Notes: generated from the letters alone by a model not told the origin. 48,109 nucleotides of DNA from Flavobacteriales bacterium (GCA_029251405.1 JAQXDK010000028.1:1-48109), one strand, 5' to 3'. Shown: positions 1 to 8,731, counted from the first letter of the stretch. A program made the numbers and translations.

Positions 1-32
1 TATATAGTTTCCAAGTATGATTAATTTAATAG
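1..32 (+). repeat. Left arm of 32-bp perfect inverted repeat
   Basis: Bases 1-32 are the exact reverse complement of 292-323. The arm reaches the window edge, so it may be longer outside. The match stops at 33 versus 291. This arm contains the stop codon (26-28, read on the minus strand) of the small permease fragment between the arms. It could be one arm of an invertible DNA segment, or a fold-back artefact at a contig end. Confidence 0.9.
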
Positions 33-307
33 TAATAAAGACCAAAAAAACTAAAAAAACATAGCAACACGGTAAAAAGCCAATCTAAAATAGTTCCATT
101 TTTAAAATCTTGGAGAGAATAGTCTGTTATATCCATTTTGCTAAAAACTAATATTGCTAATAGAGTAGAGGCTATACTGAAAATAGAACGGTAAAAAATT
201 ACACGATAATTGATGTTTCTTCTAATTACCTTTTTCCAAATAATTCCAGAAAACAAATAAAAAGTTGAAGAAATAATTTTTAAAATAATTCCTATTAAAT
301 TAATCAT
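26..307 (-). pseudogene. Truncated EamA/DMT-type permease fragment
   Basis: This 93-codon frame encodes three hydrophobic segments (about residues 2-22, 36-55 and 73-92) with a short basic loop (KKVIRR) between the first two. That layout, and an ending that resembles the fourth-helix start of drug/metabolite transporters (GLYYY), suggest the N-terminal third of an EamA-family exporter, which normally has about 290 residues and ten helices. The start ATG lies inside the right arm of a perfect inverted repeat. The stop codon lies two codons into the left arm, so the frame appears cut off by the repeat rather than ending naturally. It could be a real gene interrupted by a rearrangement, one state of an invertible segment, or an intact gene broken by an assembly fold-back. 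Family assignment rests on hydrophobicity pattern only. Confidence 0.4.
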
Positions 308-323
308 ACTTGGAAACTATATA
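292..323 (-). repeat. Right arm of 32-bp perfect inverted repeat
   Basis: Reverse complement of bases 1-32, with 259 bp between the arms. The start codon of the permease fragment (305-307 on the minus strand) lies in this arm, so both arms carry the same ATG and first codons facing outward from each other's complement. The 115 bp to the right of the arm, up to the phosphatase gene, contain no other feature I could recognise. Confidence 0.9.
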
Positions 324-438
324 AGAATACCGTGGTGTCCAAATTTAAAAATTCGAAAAAAGGACTTAATAATCAATTTAACTATAGATTATTAACTTAA
401 TATTTAAGTGTTAAGTTGCTTGAAAAGTAAGTTAGATT

Positions 439-2013
439 TTAAACCCTAATACCCATTACACAAATGTCATCTACTTGTTCGTGATTGGTCTTCCAGTCAT
501 GAAATTCTTCTTGTATCTTAACTCTTTGTTCTTCAATTGGAAGATTACTGATTTCAGTTAAAAATGTTTTAAACTTCTTGACCATATATTTTTTCCCTTT
601 CGGACCTCCAAATTGATCTTGATAACCATCAGAATACACGTAAATCATATCACCTTTTTTTAATTTTATTTTATGATTGGTAAAAGGTTTATTGTCTATC
701 ACTGATAAACCAACTGGTTGGCTGTTTCCTTTTATATAACTCAATTTACCTTCAGAAATATGAACCAAAGGGTTGTTTGCTCCAGCATATTCTAAAGTCC
801 TTGTTTTCAAATTCAGTTTACAAAGCGCCATATCCATTCCGTCTTTATTATTGGTTTTTGAAGCGTGATCGTTCAAAGACTCAATAATTTTATTTCTCAT
901 ATTGCCAAGAACCTTTGCGGGATCGTCAATTTTATAATCCACGATATTTTCATTTAAAAGGGAGGTGCCTATCATACTCATAAATGCTCCAGGTACCCCA
1001 TGTCCTGTGCAATCTGCTACTGTAAAAAACACTTCATCTTTTGAAAATTTATAGACCCAATAATAATCTCCAGAAACCACATCTTTAGGAAGGAAAAAAA
1101 CAAAACTTCCCGGAAGAGCAGTTTCAATATATTCTGAAGAAGTCATCAATGCGTCTTGTATATTTTTTGCATAATTAATACTGTCTGTAATTTCTTTATG
1201 AGATTCTTCTAACTTTGATTTTTGATTTTCAATATCAGATTTTTGATTTTCAATTATTTTATTTTGTGATTTGGTTTTTCTCCAAGATCTTAGAACTAAA
1301 ATAAACAGACCTAAAAAAACAAAAAGACTACAGGTTATATAGAATAAGTTTCGCTCTTTTTTCTTAGTAATTTCTTTTTGATAACTGATCTCTTTTTCAT
1401 GCATAATATCACTACTCACCAGTAGAATACTGTCTTTAACGTGTTGTAGTGTTTGCTCTTTATTTCTCTCAGCTTGTACTTCTCCCTCCAACCTCATGGA
1501 TTTCTGATAGTAGTTTAATGCATTTTTGAAATTTCCTTCTCCCTCGTACATTCTTGCTATTTTGTTGCAAGTATTGGAAAGTAAATAAGTATTATCGGTT
1601 GACAATAAATGATCGTTAGATAAATCTTCTAATATTTTACTACTGGCTGTATAAAATTTCAAGGCTTTTTTATCATCTCCTTCATAATAATAAGAAGTTG
1701 CAGTTTTGTCAAAAGCCATAGATTCTTGTTCAGAAAACCATTTTTTTAGATAAGGAATCTTTTCATTTTTCAAATGTTCCTCACAAATATCAATAACCTG
1801 TTGCTGTAGCTCTAAATCTTTTTCGGGATCTGAAATAAATACAAGATCGCTCCACTGTTGTAGTAGTTTTATTTTAGTTGTATCGGTTTTAGCTGCTTTT
1901 ATGCGCCTTTTAATAATTTCTATTTTCGTTGAACTTCTTGTTATTTCCTGACTATTTGACAGCAGAAATAACGGTAAAAAAAGAAAAAGAAAAATAGTTT
2001 TTAATAAGTTCAT
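439..2013 (-). CDS. Membrane-anchored SpoIIE/PP2C-type serine/threonine phosphatase
   Basis: Predicted to dephosphorylate serine or threonine on a protein partner, typically a STAS-domain antagonist or another signalling protein, in response to a periplasmic cue. A signal-like hydrophobic start (residues 4-19) is followed by a helical TPR-like region (about 30-185), one membrane helix (222-241), a coiled coil with the repeated unit IENQKSD (about 245-285), and a cytoplasmic SpoIIE domain (about 305-524). Phosphatase motifs are visible: SGDYYW at 314-319, ADCTGHGVPGAF at 333-344, SDGYQDQ at 461-467 and VDDIC at 514-518, which carry the metal-binding aspartates. The ATG directly follows the stop of paaZ with no gap, so the two are probably cotranscribed. 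No kinase or sigma gene is adjacent, so the target is unknown. A lone STAS protein lies at 40166-40510. Confidence 0.88.
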   Translation of the reverse strand: MNLLKTIFLFLFLPLFLLSNSQEITRSSTKIEIIKRRIKAAKTDTTKIKLLQQWSDLVFISDPEKDLELQQQVIDICEEHLKNEKIPYLKKWFSEQESMAFDKTATSYYYEGDDKKALKFYTASSKILEDLSNDHLLSTDNTYLLSNTCNKIARMYEGEGNFKNALNYYQKSMRLEGEVQAERNKEQTLQHVKDSILLVSSDIMHEKEISYQKEITKKKERNLFYITCSLFVFLGLFILVLRSWRKTKSQNKIIENQKSDIENQKSKLEESHKEITDSINYAKNIQDALMTSSEYIETALPGSFVFFLPKDVVSGDYYWVYKFSKDEVFFTVADCTGHGVPGAFMSMIGTSLLNENIVDYKIDDPAKVLGNMRNKIIESLNDHASKTNNKDGMDMALCKLNLKTRTLEYAGANNPLVHISEGKLSYIKGNSQPVGLSVIDNKPFTNHKIKLKKGDMIYVYSDGYQDQFGGPKGKKYMVKKFKTFLTEISNLPIEEQRVKIQEEFHDWKTNHEQVDDICVMGIRV

Positions 2014-4062
2014 TTATTTAGTTTGATCAAGTTTCCTTACCATTGTTAAAATGGTCGCTATTCCAACAGTTTCATCTGTTTCATCATAAATATCCACCAA
2101 AAATTTCACGATTCCTTTAGCTATATCTTCTTCATCTTTCTTTTTTTGATCGATTTTTTCTTTAACTGTAAATCTTACACCAATTGTTGCTCCCGCATAA
2201 ACAGGCTTTGTAAACCTACATTCATCAATCCCGTAATTTAATAGTACAGGTCCTTTTGCAGGATCTACAAAAAGACCAGCTGCTTTTGAAAGCAAAAAAT
2301 AGCCGTGCGCAACTCTTTCCTCAAATATGGTACCTTCCAAAGAAGTTTCGTCCATATGTGCATAAAAATTATCGCCGCTCACATTGGCAAAATTAACGAT
2401 ATCTGCAGTTGTAACCGTGTGTTTATGGGTAAATACAGTATCTCCAATTTCTAATTCTTCAAAGTGCTTCCTAAAAACATGAGGGCTAGACTCTGGTTGA
2501 TTTCCACCTACTTGAAATTGTTCTGTAATCTTGGTAATTGTTTCAGGATGTCCCTGAATTGCAGTTCGTTGTAAATAATGTTTAATTCCTCTAACACCAC
2601 CCATTTCCTCTCCTCCTCCAGCTCTTCCAGGACCTCCATGTGTTAACAGTGGTAGTGGTGATCCATGTCCAGTACTTTCTTTACTGCATCTTGAGTTTAG
2701 AATTAATATTCTACCATTCATATGTGCTGTCTCTACGACAAACTCTTTCGCTAATTGATCGTTATTGGAAACATATGATGTCACCAGAGAACCTTTTCCT
2801 AAGGCAACTAGCTCAGCTGCTTCTTCTGTATTCTTATAAGGAATTAAAGTTGAAACGGGTCCAAATGCTTCTATGTTGTGGACTTGATCTTTTTCGAAAG
2901 GATGATTATTTCTAAATAATATTGGTGCAAAAAATGCCCCTTTTTCTTTGTCAGCATCAACGACATTAAAATCGTCTAGATTTCCAAAAACCTTATCTTG
3001 TGATTGCATTAAAATGTCAACGTTTTCTCGGACTCTTTCCACTTGAATCTTGGATGCTAAGGCACCCATTCTAACCTCTTTGTTTTCTGGATTGCCGATT
3101 ACAGTTTTTTCAAGCTTTTCAATTAATTTTTGTTGAACCCCATCAATTTTATTTTCAGGCACTAAAATTCTTCTTACTGCTGTACATTTTTGACCAGTTT
3201 TTCCAGTCATTTCTCTATATACTTCTTTTATAAAAAGATGGTATTCTTCAGAATCTTCAGAAACATCCTCCCCTAAAACACAGGCGTTTAGGGAATCAGC
3301 TTCCATATTAAAAGGAACGGAATGCTCTAAAATATTTGGATGCGATTTTAATAATTTACCAGTTTTAGCAGATCCAGTAAAGGTAACAACGTCTCTGTGG
3401 TCTACAAAGTCTAACAATCCTCTACCCAATCCTGGAATTAGTTGTAAACTTCCTTCAGGTAAAATTTTAGAATTGATGATTTCTTTTACCATACTTTCAG
3501 TTAAGTATGAAGTATATTCAGATGGTTTTACAACTGCAGCGACACCAGCCATCAAATTGACAGCAATTTTCTCTAACATTCCCCAAATAGGAAAATTAAA
3601 AGCATTGATGTGTACAGCAACTCCTCTTTTTGGAACCATAATATGGTGGCCAATAAAAGAACCACTTTTAGAAAGATTGGCCATTTGTCCATCTACATAA
3701 TAGGGTAAATCAGGAAACTGTCTTCTTAATGAGGCGTTGGCAAATAAATTACCTATTCCCCCCTCTATATCTACCCAAGAATCTATTTTAGTAGCTCCGG
3801 TTGCCTTGCTTAATTCGTAAAAAATATCTTTACGTTTGTGTAAGTAAAGTGCTAAAGATTTCAGCATTTCTCCTCTTTGTTGAAAAGTCATTTTCCTCAA
3901 AGCAACACTTCCATTCTTTCTGCCATAGTCCAAAACAGCACTGAAATCTATCCCTTTACTGGATGTCGAACTTACTTGCTCTCCAGTAATAGAATGATAA
4001 TGGTAAATTTCATTTCCTTCACCTGCTATCCAGTCACCTAAAACGTAATTTTTTATTTCCAT
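2014..4062 (-). CDS. paaZ: PaaZ: oxepin-CoA hydrolase / aldehyde dehydrogenase
   Basis: Bifunctional enzyme of aerobic phenylacetate breakdown. The C-terminal domain opens the oxepin-CoA ring and the N-terminal NADP-dependent dehydrogenase oxidises the resulting semialdehyde to 3-oxo-5,6-dehydrosuberyl-CoA. At 682 residues it has the usual length of the family. The aldehyde dehydrogenase part (about 1-515) carries Glu254 and the nucleophile Cys293 in the motif GQKCTA, within two positions of the E. coli residues. The MaoC-like hydratase domain (about 530-680) has the SGDNFYAH motif with Asp564 and His569. No other paa gene (paaABCDE, paaG, paaK) is in this window, so its metabolic partners must be elsewhere. 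An alternative is a detoxifying role on ring-opened CoA thioesters without the full pathway. It is followed without spacing by the SpoIIE-type phosphatase. Confidence 0.93.
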   Translation of the reverse strand: MEIKNYVLGDWIAGEGNEIYHYHSITGEQVSSTSSKGIDFSAVLDYGRKNGSVALRKMTFQQRGEMLKSLALYLHKRKDIFYELSKATGATKIDSWVDIEGGIGNLFANASLRRQFPDLPYYVDGQMANLSKSGSFIGHHIMVPKRGVAVHINAFNFPIWGMLEKIAVNLMAGVAAVVKPSEYTSYLTESMVKEIINSKILPEGSLQLIPGLGRGLLDFVDHRDVVTFTGSAKTGKLLKSHPNILEHSVPFNMEADSLNACVLGEDVSEDSEEYHLFIKEVYREMTGKTGQKCTAVRRILVPENKIDGVQQKLIEKLEKTVIGNPENKEVRMGALASKIQVERVRENVDILMQSQDKVFGNLDDFNVVDADKEKGAFFAPILFRNNHPFEKDQVHNIEAFGPVSTLIPYKNTEEAAELVALGKGSLVTSYVSNNDQLAKEFVVETAHMNGRILILNSRCSKESTGHGSPLPLLTHGGPGRAGGGEEMGGVRGIKHYLQRTAIQGHPETITKITEQFQVGGNQPESSPHVFRKHFEELEIGDTVFTHKHTVTTADIVNFANVSGDNFYAHMDETSLEGTIFEERVAHGYFLLSKAAGLFVDPAKGPVLLNYGIDECRFTKPVYAGATIGVRFTVKEKIDQKKKDEEDIAKGIVKFLVDIYDETDETVGIATILTMVRKLDQTK

Positions 4063-4134
4063 AATTCGTCAGTAGTCCTAAATATAAATAATTCGGTAGA
4101 CAATTAAGCTATCAATTTTTAGATATGTATTAAA

Positions 4135-4467
4135 TTAAAATACTGCCCAATATTTGGTTGTATCTATTTCATATAGCTCTTGGTCTTCTTTCCATTTTAA
4201 AAAGCTTTCTTTGATTAAGGTTTTAACTTCTTCTTTATTTAAAAATTGACTTTTTGGAATTTCTTTATTAATTAAAATAGATTTGATATTTTCTTTTAAA
4301 TAATTCATCCAATATTTTTCTACATTTTCACTTAAATCCTCTATTTTTTTTTCTTCTAGGATTTGTATTGCAATTTTTTTTGCCTCTATAGTGTAGTCGC
4401 TGTGGAGTTCAGCAATCTCTACTAATTCGTCAGTTTTATAAGTCGAAAATTTATTTTTTAGATTCAT
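4135..4467 (-). CDS. Small conserved-type hypothetical protein
   Basis: A 110-residue, highly charged, predicted all-helical soluble protein without signal peptide or membrane segment. I do not recognise a named family. The N-terminal part (KYTxELxEIAE-type, residues 9-45) resembles the short Tyr/Glu-rich helical repeats found in many small Bacteroidota proteins, but this is only a resemblance. The start ATG overlaps the 3' end of meaB by 17 bp, so it is probably translated from the same mRNA. Seventy-two bases separate it from paaZ downstream. No function can be assigned from sequence or neighbours. Confidence 0.6.
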   Translation of the reverse strand: MNLKNKFSTYKTDELVEIAELHSDYTIEAKKIAIQILEEKKIEDLSENVEKYWMNYLKENIKSILINKEIPKSQFLNKEEVKTLIKESFLKWKEDQELYEIDTTKYWAVF

Positions 4468-5473
4468 TATTAAATAATTGTTTAGCCGCTTTAAAAGGGT
4501 CTATTTGTTTATTTTTTACTTTTTCTTCTAATTCTTGGAGTTCTTCTAAAATACCAATTCTTGAGTAAAAATCGTTTTGAATAAATTGGTTAAGTTTTTC
4601 ATGAAACCAAAAAACGTCCTGATTCACTCTGTTTTTTTCTATCCAACCATTAATAGTATTGTGCTTTTGAAATTTTTTCAAAATATCCCATATGCTTTCA
4701 ATACCTTTATTTTCTATACTAGAACAAGTGGCTACTTTTGTAATCCAACTATTCTCTTTATTCGGGAATAAATGTGTAGCATTTTCATAATTATTTTTTG
4801 AAACTTTAGCTTTTTCCAAATTCTCACCATCTGCCTTAGTTACTAAAATAGCATCGGCTAATTCCATTATCCCTCTTTTTATTCCCTGTAATTCGTCTCC
4901 TGCACCAGCTAGCACTAGGAGTAAAAAAAAATCTACCAGATGTTTAACATGGGTTTCTGACTGTCCTACACCAACAGTCTCAAAAAGAATTACATCAAAA
5001 CCTGCTTTTTCACATAGTAAAATTGAATCATAGGACTGTTCGCCTGCACCACCTAGATGTCCTTTTGAGGGACTTGGTCTTATAAAAATATTTGGCATAG
5101 AGCTTAAATCCTCCATTCGAGTTTTGTCTCCAAGAATACTCCCTCCATTTAATTTTGAACTTGGGTCTACCGCTAATACTGCAAGACTAATATCGTGTTG
5201 AGACAAATACTTACCAAAAGATTCAATAAATGTACTTTTTCCAACTCCAGGACTACCCGTAATTCCAATTCGAAAAGAACGGTTTTTTGATTTTGGAATT
5301 TCAGCCATCGCATCATATATCAATAATCTATCCGTTGTTTTTTTACTTTCTAACATCGTAATTGCCTTTGAAAGTATCTGGGGATCGGCTTTTGAAATTC
5401 CATCAACAACCTCTCGTACAGATAGGTTTTTTTTTGGTTTGTATTGATAGTTTTGATTAAAACTTTGACTCAT
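4451..5473 (-). CDS. meaB: MeaB/ArgK-type GTPase, methylmalonyl-CoA mutase chaperone
   Basis: G3E-family P-loop GTPase that gates cobalamin delivery to methylmalonyl-CoA mutase and protects that enzyme from inactivation. The Walker A motif GSPGVGKS is at residues 73-80, the switch region with VDPSS and GDKTRM at 102-120, the ETVGVGQSE motif at 165-173 and the base-specificity motif TKAD at 212-215. The length, 340 residues, is normal. The mutase subunits are not in this window. The gene is transcribed away from the acetyltransferase gene across a 38-bp divergent gap and overlaps the small gene downstream. The long tail after about residue 260 is typical of the dimerisation arm of MeaB. Confidence 0.93.
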   Translation of the reverse strand: MSQSFNQNYQYKPKKNLSVREVVDGISKADPQILSKAITMLESKKTTDRLLIYDAMAEIPKSKNRSFRIGITGSPGVGKSTFIESFGKYLSQHDISLAVLAVDPSSKLNGGSILGDKTRMEDLSSMPNIFIRPSPSKGHLGGAGEQSYDSILLCEKAGFDVILFETVGVGQSETHVKHLVDFFLLLVLAGAGDELQGIKRGIMELADAILVTKADGENLEKAKVSKNNYENATHLFPNKENSWITKVATCSSIENKGIESIWDILKKFQKHNTINGWIEKNRVNQDVFWFHEKLNQFIQNDFYSRIGILEELQELEEKVKNKQIDPFKAAKQLFNNESKK

Positions 5474-5511
5474 TATTGTAAAGTTATTAATTCTTAGATT
5501 ATATTCATATC

Positions 5512-5946
5512 TTGAAAGTAGAGTACGTCAATTATTCAGATTTAACCAAAAATCAATTTTTTGAAATCTTAAATTTAAGAATAAGAATTTTTGTTGTAGA
5601 ACAACAATGCCCTTACCAAGAACTAGATGAAATAGATTTAATTTCTGATCATGTTTTTGGATCAGTCAGTAATAAGATTATTTCGGTTGGTAGAGTCTAT
5701 AAAAAAGAAGATACCGTATTTATAGGGCGTATTGCTGTTGATGCAGCATTCAGAAAGAAAGGGTACGCTAAAGATTTAATGCATTTTATTATCGGAGCTG
5801 TAAAAAACAAATATTCAGAAGACAAAATGGAACTTTCTGCTCAGAAATACCTTTTAGGTTTTTATAAATCTTTGGGTTTTAAAGCGGTTGGTAACACCTA
5901 CTTAGAAGATGGAATTCCTCACATAAGAATGATATATTTTAATTAA
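5512..5946 (+). CDS. GNAT-family N-acetyltransferase, ElaA-like
   Basis: Predicted acetyl-CoA dependent N-acetyltransferase with an unknown small-molecule or peptide substrate. The 144-residue length and the N-terminal pattern RIFVVEQQCPYQELDEID (residues 24-41) match the ElaA group. The acetyl-CoA pyrophosphate loop is seen as RKKGYAKDLM near residues 84-93, and the C-terminal LGFYKSLGFKAVG is the usual GNAT motif B. The start is TTG at 5512; no ATG gives a complete fold. It is divergent from meaB and nine bases upstream of the YwqK-like gene. Confidence 0.85.
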   Translation: MKVEYVNYSDLTKNQFFEILNLRIRIFVVEQQCPYQELDEIDLISDHVFGSVSNKIISVGRVYKKEDTVFIGRIAVDAAFRKKGYAKDLMHFIIGAVKNKYSEDKMELSAQKYLLGFYKSLGFKAVGNTYLEDGIPHIRMIYFN

Positions 5947-5955
5947 CTTAGGTTC

Positions 5956-6672
5956 GTGAGATTTTTATTAAATATTATTTTAATTTTTTTTACTTTATCG
6001 GTGTCTTATTCACAAGAAGTTAATCTAAACAAATACGATAAAAAAAATAAAAAAACAGGTAGTTGGATAGGGTACCACGACCATTCAAATACCAAGAGAT
6101 ATACGGGCCAATTTTTAGCTGGCATTCCAAAAGGTGTTTTCCATTACTACGCTATTGAAGGTCACCTTTCTGCGATAGTAAATTTCATAAATGATTCTAT
6201 TTCTTCCTCTGAAATGTATTTTGACAATGGAAATATAATGGCTAAAGGAAAGTTTATTAATAAAATGAAACAAGGAAAATGGTATACCTACTCAAGATAC
6301 GGCGATTTATTAAATGTTTTTAATTTTAATGCTGGAGCCTTGCAAGGGAAACAATATTTGTATTATCCTGCTAATACAGAAACCAATCAAGTAAAATTAA
6401 TGGAAGAATATAATTGTGAAAAAGGTTTGAAAAATGGAAAATGGAAACAATACTTTAAGTTAGGAACTGTTAAATCTGAAGGCTTTTATGAAATGGGAAG
6501 AAAGGAAGGTGTTTTTACATACTATTTTTTAAATGGTTCTGTAGATACTAAAGGTCTTTACAGAAATAATAAAAAACACGGACCCTGGTTATATTATGAC
6601 GGGGAAAATAAGAATATGAAAAAGATCAGTTATAATAATGGAAAAGTTATTGAGAATAAAAATAAAGATTAA
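5956..6672 (+). CDS. Exported YwqK/MORN-like repeat protein
   Basis: A 238-residue protein with a signal peptide (about residues 1-19, ending in a SYSQ-type cleavage site) and at least six imperfect repeats of about 22-25 residues of the type G-x-W-x-Y-(Y/x)-x-x-G. Examples are GSWIGYHD, GVFHYYAIEG, GKWYTYSRYG, GKWKQYFKLG, GVFTYYFLNG and GPWLYYDG. Such repeats define the MORN-like / YwqK antitoxin-related family, common in many copies in Bacteroidota, where the function is unknown; the antitoxin label is inherited and has no support here because there is no toxin gene next to it. The GTG start at 5956 gives the signal peptide. The 3' end overlaps the lipoprotein gene by 35 bp, suggesting cotranslation. 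Confidence 0.75.
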   Translation: MRFLLNIILIFFTLSVSYSQEVNLNKYDKKNKKTGSWIGYHDHSNTKRYTGQFLAGIPKGVFHYYAIEGHLSAIVNFINDSISSSEMYFDNGNIMAKGKFINKMKQGKWYTYSRYGDLLNVFNFNAGALQGKQYLYYPANTETNQVKLMEEYNCEKGLKNGKWKQYFKLGTVKSEGFYEMGRKEGVFTYYFLNGSVDTKGLYRNNKKHGPWLYYDGENKNMKKISYNNGKVIENKNKD

Positions 6673-7318
6673 AATTTATTTTTTCCTAGGAATATTAATT
6701 AGCTCTTGTCAACCCATAGAATATGAGGAGACACCTCATTTTCATAACTATTATCCTTTACAAATAAGTAGTGAAAAAGAGTTTTTGGTAACCGATATCA
6801 TTCATAACTCTTTTGGTAAAGACACCAATACCTATTTTTTAAAAGAAGTAGTAGCTGAGCAGTTTTTGGATTTAGAAGGAGATACCGTTTACAGAATTGA
6901 AAGATTTTCTAAAGATGATTCTAATGCTAACTATACCATAAAAGACGTTTGGACTGCAAAAAAAAATCACAATAGAGCTTTACTTACTGAAGAAAATGAA
7001 ATTTTTACGAAACTAATATTCCCATTAAATATTAATGTAGTCTGGAATGGTAATGCCTTTAATGGTCAAGAATACCAAGAATATGTTTTAGAGAGTTTAA
7101 ACATACCCTACGAGCAAAACAGTCTGGCTTTCGATAGCTCGCTAACAGTGATTCAAAATTACAAATTAAATTTATTACAATATGAATCTGCTAAAGAAGT
7201 ATATGTAACTGATATTGGTTTGGTGTATAAAGAAAATATTCAAGTAGAATTTGAATCAGGAAACACCAATAATATATCTCAAGGTTTTGAATTTTACCAG
7301 GAGTTAATCAGTTATTAA
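6638..7318 (+). CDS. Putative lipoprotein of unknown function
   Basis: The protein starts with a basic stretch and a short hydrophobic segment ending in a lipobox (LISSC, Cys at residue 24 when counted from the ATG), so it should be lipid-anchored. The rest is about 200 residues of polar, beta-rich sequence without a motif I recognise. The ATG at 6638 lies inside the preceding gene; a TTG at 6650 would give a more standard signal peptide and a shorter overlap (23 bp). The gene ends one base before the convergent FAH-family gene. Pairing with the YwqK-like secreted protein suggests a common envelope role, but this is inference. Confidence 0.72.
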   Translation: MEKLLRIKIKIKIYFFLGILISSCQPIEYEETPHFHNYYPLQISSEKEFLVTDIIHNSFGKDTNTYFLKEVVAEQFLDLEGDTVYRIERFSKDDSNANYTIKDVWTAKKNHNRALLTEENEIFTKLIFPLNINVVWNGNAFNGQEYQEYVLESLNIPYEQNSLAFDSSLTVIQNYKLNLLQYESAKEVYVTDIGLVYKENIQVEFESGNTNNISQGFEFYQELISY

Positions 7319-7319
7319 A

Positions 7320-7925
7320 TTATTTAATTTTGATATTGAACATCTTTTGATCTTCAATAAATCCAGTCAACTCATCTCCAATGTTTACAGCTCCAACACC
7401 AGCTGGAGTCCCAGTAAATATTAGATCTCCAATCTTTAAAGTCATAAATTTTGAAACGTAACTTATGATTTCATCGATATTAAAAAGCATGTTTTTTGAA
7501 TTACTTTTTTGAACCATTTCACCATTTTTTTGAAGAGAGAAATTAATGTTTTGTATGTTTTCAACATTTAGAAACTTCTCACCAACAACAGCTGACTGAT
7601 CAAACGCTTTAGCAATTTCCCAAGGGTGACCTTTTTCTTTGCATTTTTTTTGAAGATCGCGAGCAGTAAAATCAATTCCTAATCCCACTTGTTTGTAGTA
7701 CTTATTAGCATATTGAGATTCGATAGCCTTGCCAACTTTAATTATTTTAAAAACCAATTCAACTTCATAGTGAATTTCTTCGCTGAAGTTGGGTAAAAAG
7801 AAGGGGTTTCTTTTAGGTAAAAGTGCAGAATCGGGTTTTAAAAAGAATATTGGATGTTTTGGGGTAACATTTCCCATTTCTTTGGCATGGTCTTCGTAAT
7901 TTCTGCCAATACAAATTATTTTCAT
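7320..7925 (-). CDS. FAH-family hydrolase (acylpyruvase-like)
   Basis: Small single-domain member of the fumarylacetoacetate hydrolase superfamily, likely a metal-dependent acylpyruvate hydrolase or oxaloacetate decarboxylase/tautomerase of the YcgM/FAHD1 type. Visible hallmarks are the N-terminal KIICIGRNYxxHAKEM, the IFFLKPDSAL segment, the metal ligands in HYEVELVF (Glu-x-Glu type) and the C-terminal DLIFTGTPAGVG. I chose ATG at 7925 because the conserved family start is MKIICIGRNY and its ATG overlaps the TGA of the upstream exonuclease gene (ATGA). An upstream ATG at 8003 adds 26 residues that do not look like this family. The protein is then 201 residues, normal for the group. The window contains a second, full-length FAH-type gene at 43191-44474. 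Confidence 0.88.
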   Translation of the reverse strand: MKIICIGRNYEDHAKEMGNVTPKHPIFFLKPDSALLPKRNPFFLPNFSEEIHYEVELVFKIIKVGKAIESQYANKYYKQVGLGIDFTARDLQKKCKEKGHPWEIAKAFDQSAVVGEKFLNVENIQNINFSLQKNGEMVQKSNSKNMLFNIDEIISYVSKFMTLKIGDLIFTGTPAGVGAVNIGDELTGFIEDQKMFNIKIK

Positions 7926-8695
7926 TTTTCTTTTTTTATTTCCTTCCAGATTTTTGTAAAGCACATTTTGGTATTTTGGGAAAAATCTCCTCTTAGTATC
8001 CATGAATAGTAGCCAGGTTCTTTTTCAAAAACAGTAGTTACTAATTTTCCTTTATGTTTCCCGAAGTTAATTAATGCTTCATTTTCTTTATTTAATATAA
8101 TCCTTCCAGCATAGTCTACCGAAGCTTTATTAGCTTTTGAAAAATCACTCAAGAAGGGTACATTACTTTCAAGCTCGTTATACTTTTTAGTTTGTGCTTT
8201 TAAAACCTCAAGGGTAGCTCTTGCATCATCAATTGCAGAGTGGGCATTTTCAATTTCTTTTCCGCAGTAAAACTTATATGCTGCTCCCAAAGTTCTCTTT
8301 TCCATTTTATGAAATATATTTTGAACATCCACTAGTTTTTTATTTTCAAAACCACTTTCTAATCCGGCTCTGAGAAATTCTTCTTCTAACATCGGTATAT
8401 CGAATTTGTTGGAATTAAAACCACATAAATTAGAGTCACCAATAAAACTTTTTATTTCAGCAGATACATCCTTAAATGTGGGGCAGTCTTTAATGTCAAG
8501 GTCGTAAATGCCATGAATTTCAGAAATATTTAAGGGGATTGGTATTTCAGGATTTATTCTTCGATCATATACCTCCTCTTTTCCATCTGGAAAAGTTTTA
8601 ATCATTGCAATTTCTACGATTCTGTCCTTATTTATTTGATCTCCTGTGGCTTCTATGTCCAATACAAGAAACGGTTGGTCTAGTTTAATATTCAT
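7922..8695 (-). CDS. DEDDh 3'-5' exonuclease (DnaQ/ExoX-like)
   Basis: Probable 3'-5' exonuclease acting on DNA or RNA ends. Exo I motif DIEATG gives Asp13 and Glu15, Exo II gives Asp99 in NKFDIPML, and Exo III gives His152 and Asp157 in AHSAIDDA, a complete DEDDh set. A C-terminal module (about 200-250, with INFGKHKGK and PGYYSWILRGDF) resembles the tail of the exodeoxyribonuclease X family, often fused to DnaQ-like domains in Bacteroidota. At 257 residues it is too short to be a PolC subunit and has no polymerase-binding clamp motif I can see, so repair or nucleic acid turnover is more likely than replication proofreading. Its stop overlaps the start of the FAH-family gene. Confidence 0.9.
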   Translation of the reverse strand: MNIKLDQPFLVLDIEATGDQINKDRIVEIAMIKTFPDGKEEVYDRRINPEIPIPLNISEIHGIYDLDIKDCPTFKDVSAEIKSFIGDSNLCGFNSNKFDIPMLEEEFLRAGLESGFENKKLVDVQNIFHKMEKRTLGAAYKFYCGKEIENAHSAIDDARATLEVLKAQTKKYNELESNVPFLSDFSKANKASVDYAGRIILNKENEALINFGKHKGKLVTTVFEKEPGYYSWILRGDFSQNTKMCFTKIWKEIKKEK

Positions 8696-8731
8696 TATTA
8701 TTTAATCTTTTGTAGAATCAATTAAGAAATA

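Noticed and set aside
1200-1260. Short direct repeat in the phosphatase gene
   Set aside because: It simply encodes the repeated coiled-coil unit IENQKSD and needs no other explanation.
2640-2915. Plus-strand frame inside paaZ
   Set aside because: It lies wholly opposite a strongly supported gene with catalytic motifs and has no family features.
5956-6672. Antitoxin label for the YwqK-like protein
   Set aside because: The protein is exported and has no toxin gene beside it; only the repeat family is supported.
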